Position numbers and translations under genes: made by a program
Origin: a virus
Length of the DNA: 21,699 nucleotides
Strand: one strand, 5' to 3'
Virus record (IMG/VR): IMGVR_UViG_3300037963_000714
Location: 4,113 to 25,811 of that record
The notes under the pieces: model-generated
Seen by the model: only the letters and a program-made list of their open reading frames with translations
Database searches by the model: none
What the model was told of the DNA's origin: nothing
Part shown: positions 20,792-21,699 of the stretch, one piece after another
How the letters are laid out: every line of letters starts with the position of its first letter
Position numbering within the stretch: the stretch's first letter is position 1

Positions 20792-21522
20792 CGCCTCGCC
20801 TTGGGAGCCTAATGAGCCTCGCGTTGCTACCCTTTTTTGCATTCTTCAGATCTGACAGCCCGCATCAACTTGCTGCAATTAAGGAGCTGGAAGACGCGCT
20901 GCCTGAAGAGTTGTTAGCTGAGGATGCAGCGTGGTTCGAGGCGTGGAAAGCTAGCGGCATTGCTCAAAAGGCCGTTGTTCCTTATGTTCATCAGCTTGAT
21001 TTTGATTACAGGGGCCACAGGCGATGTCTAGACGCATCCGCAGCAATGCTGGCCATTATGTACGGCAAAGTGAGCAGCGCCGAAGAGTATGGGGAGGTAC
21101 GGAAAAAATTTGGCGACACGACAGACGTGCTGGCCCAGGTGAGGACACTGAGAGAACTTGGGCTGCACGCAGAGTTCAGGAATGATGCAGATGGCGCATT
21201 AGTCGAAGCAGAAATTGCCAGCGGTCGCCCTGTTCTTGCCGGGTGGCTGCATAAGGGCAACATGCTTCGCGGTGAACCGCCTATGTGTGACTCGCGGTCT
21301 TGCGGGCATTGGAGCGTAATTGTTGGCTTTGAGGGCACCGAATCAACTGGTGATTCTGCTTTTGTGCTCCATGACCCAATGGGCGCTCCAGATATTGAGC
21401 GTGGTGGCCATCCACACCGCTATGGAGGCAAAAACGTCAGGGTGCCACGTAGCACTTTTAATCAACGCTGGATGGTGGAAGGGCCAAGCAGTGGCTGGGT
21501 CATCCTTGTGGATGATGAGTGA
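20788..21522 (+). CDS. C39-like papain-fold cysteine peptidase, candidate lysis enzyme
   Basis: This 244-residue protein has the layout of the peptidase C39-like family (PF13529): Q69 in VVPYVHQLDFDYRG (oxyanion hole), C80 in RRCLDASAAMLAIMYG (nucleophile), H174 in CGHWSVIVGF and D196 in FVLHDPMG. All four expected catalytic positions are present. Residues 5-20 (LGSLMSLALLPFFAFF) form a hydrophobic N-terminal segment, either a signal peptide or an uncleaved anchor. The gene follows three small membrane-associated genes in a coupled chain, so it is a plausible endolysin or envelope-active peptidase; a virion-associated or immunity-type protease remains possible. Its start overlaps the preceding gene by 4 bp. 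Confidence 0.78.
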   Translation: MTPRLGSLMSLALLPFFAFFRSDSPHQLAAIKELEDALPEELLAEDAAWFEAWKASGIAQKAVVPYVHQLDFDYRGHRRCLDASAAMLAIMYGKVSSAEEYGEVRKKFGDTTDVLAQVRTLRELGLHAEFRNDADGALVEAEIASGRPVLAGWLHKGNMLRGEPPMCDSRSCGHWSVIVGFEGTESTGDSAFVLHDPMGAPDIERGGHPHRYGGKNVRVPRSTFNQRWMVEGPSSGWVILVDDE

Positions 21523-21528
21523 ATGATT

Positions 21529-21585
21529 GGGGCGCTGCACATGGTTCTCGCGCCATGAGCTAATTAGCAGGCCAGGCGCCCCTGC
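21529..21585 (+). other. GC-rich intergenic foldback
   Basis: The outer arms GGGGCGC (21529-21535) and GCGCCCC (21576-21582) are perfectly complementary. Inside them CATGG (21540-21544) pairs with CCATG (21553-21557). An alternative hairpin GCAGG (21567-21571) with CCTGC (21581-21585) would compete with the outer stem. No T run follows, so it is not a standard terminator. It may be a structured leader, processing site or protein-binding site for the next gene. Confidence 0.45.
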
Positions 21586-21643
21586 AAGCCTGACTGACCC
21601 ACTCATAGAGAGGGAGCGCACACGGTACTCAAAACAAAAGCCA

Positions 21644-21699
21644 ATGGCAGCAAAAGAATTCAGACGAGCCGACGCACTAAGGGTCACCTATCGCAAGCC
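21644..21699 (+). CDS. Possible start of the next gene (partial)
   Basis: An ATG at 21644 opens a frame running off the window edge: MAAKEFRRADALRVTYRK. The composition (basic, helical, ending in what could be the first helix of a DNA-binding fold) would suit a small terminase subunit or regulator, but 18 residues cannot decide. No clear ribosome site is seen close by; GGGAG at 21613-21617 is 26 bases away. The 120 bases between the peptidase stop and this ATG hold only the foldback. Confidence 0.35.
   Translation, partial: MAAKEFRRADALRVTYRK

Noticed and set aside
21343-21687. Minus-strand frame of 114 codons at the right end
   Set aside because: It covers the end of the C39-like peptidase gene on the opposite strand and the foldback, and shows no recognisable protein features.

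Overview
The window reads as the tail and host-interaction half of a double-stranded DNA phage with a long, flexible (siphovirus-type) tail, most likely a marine cyanophage of Synechococcus or Prochlorococcus. The tail-type call rests on a complete lambda-order block: tape measure (H-like), then M, L, K, I and J homologues. The cyanophage call rests on my recollection, not a search, that many downstream small genes (fibre genes starting MSTLKV, a DUF7936-like gene, a mini outer-membrane barrel, the MPEIRT protein and three exported proteins) resemble conserved hypotheticals of marine cyanophages. No integrase, repressor, transposase, CRISPR array or tRNA was seen.

Layout. (1) 70-8619, plus strand: tape measure, M, L, K (JAMM plus NlpC/P60), I and J, tightly packed with start/stop overlaps. 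(2) 8648-16753: an adsorption cassette with a collar-domain fibre, three small proteins sharing an MST(L/V)K N-terminus, a predicted fibre-assembly chaperone, two small accessory proteins, a BppU-like protein, two large fibres (406 and 1000 aa) and a DUF7936-like protein. (3) 16750-17470: three small translationally coupled genes, two with signal peptides, the last a 121-aa beta-barrel-like protein ending in Phe. A strong intrinsic terminator follows at 17506-17541. (4) 17555-18408, plus strand: a single-span membrane protein and a Pro-rich membrane protein. (5) 20176-18287, minus strand: a coupled operon of a two-span membrane protein and three predicted exported proteins; its last gene overlaps the plus-strand Pro-rich gene tail-to-tail by 122 bp. 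(6) 20202-21522, plus strand, divergent from (5) across only 25 bp: a membrane/coiled-coil protein, a 56-aa protein, a 48-aa single-span protein and a C39-like cysteine peptidase, together a candidate lysis cassette. (7) 21523-21699: a GC-rich foldback and the possible start of the next gene.

How the genes fit together. Region 1 builds the tail tube initiator, hub and tip. Region 2 decorates the tip with several fibre types that seem to share docking peptides. Regions 3 to 5 are unusually rich in proteins addressed to the host envelope, which would suit envelope remodelling, superinfection exclusion or virion decoration; this is inference. Region 6 probably releases progeny.

Most notable: the envelope-directed island, the signal peptide on the minus strand with no recognisable start codon, the two neighbouring exported proteins that look like diverged paralogues, the 122-bp convergent coding overlap, and the 19-unit 17-residue repeat array in the large fibre.
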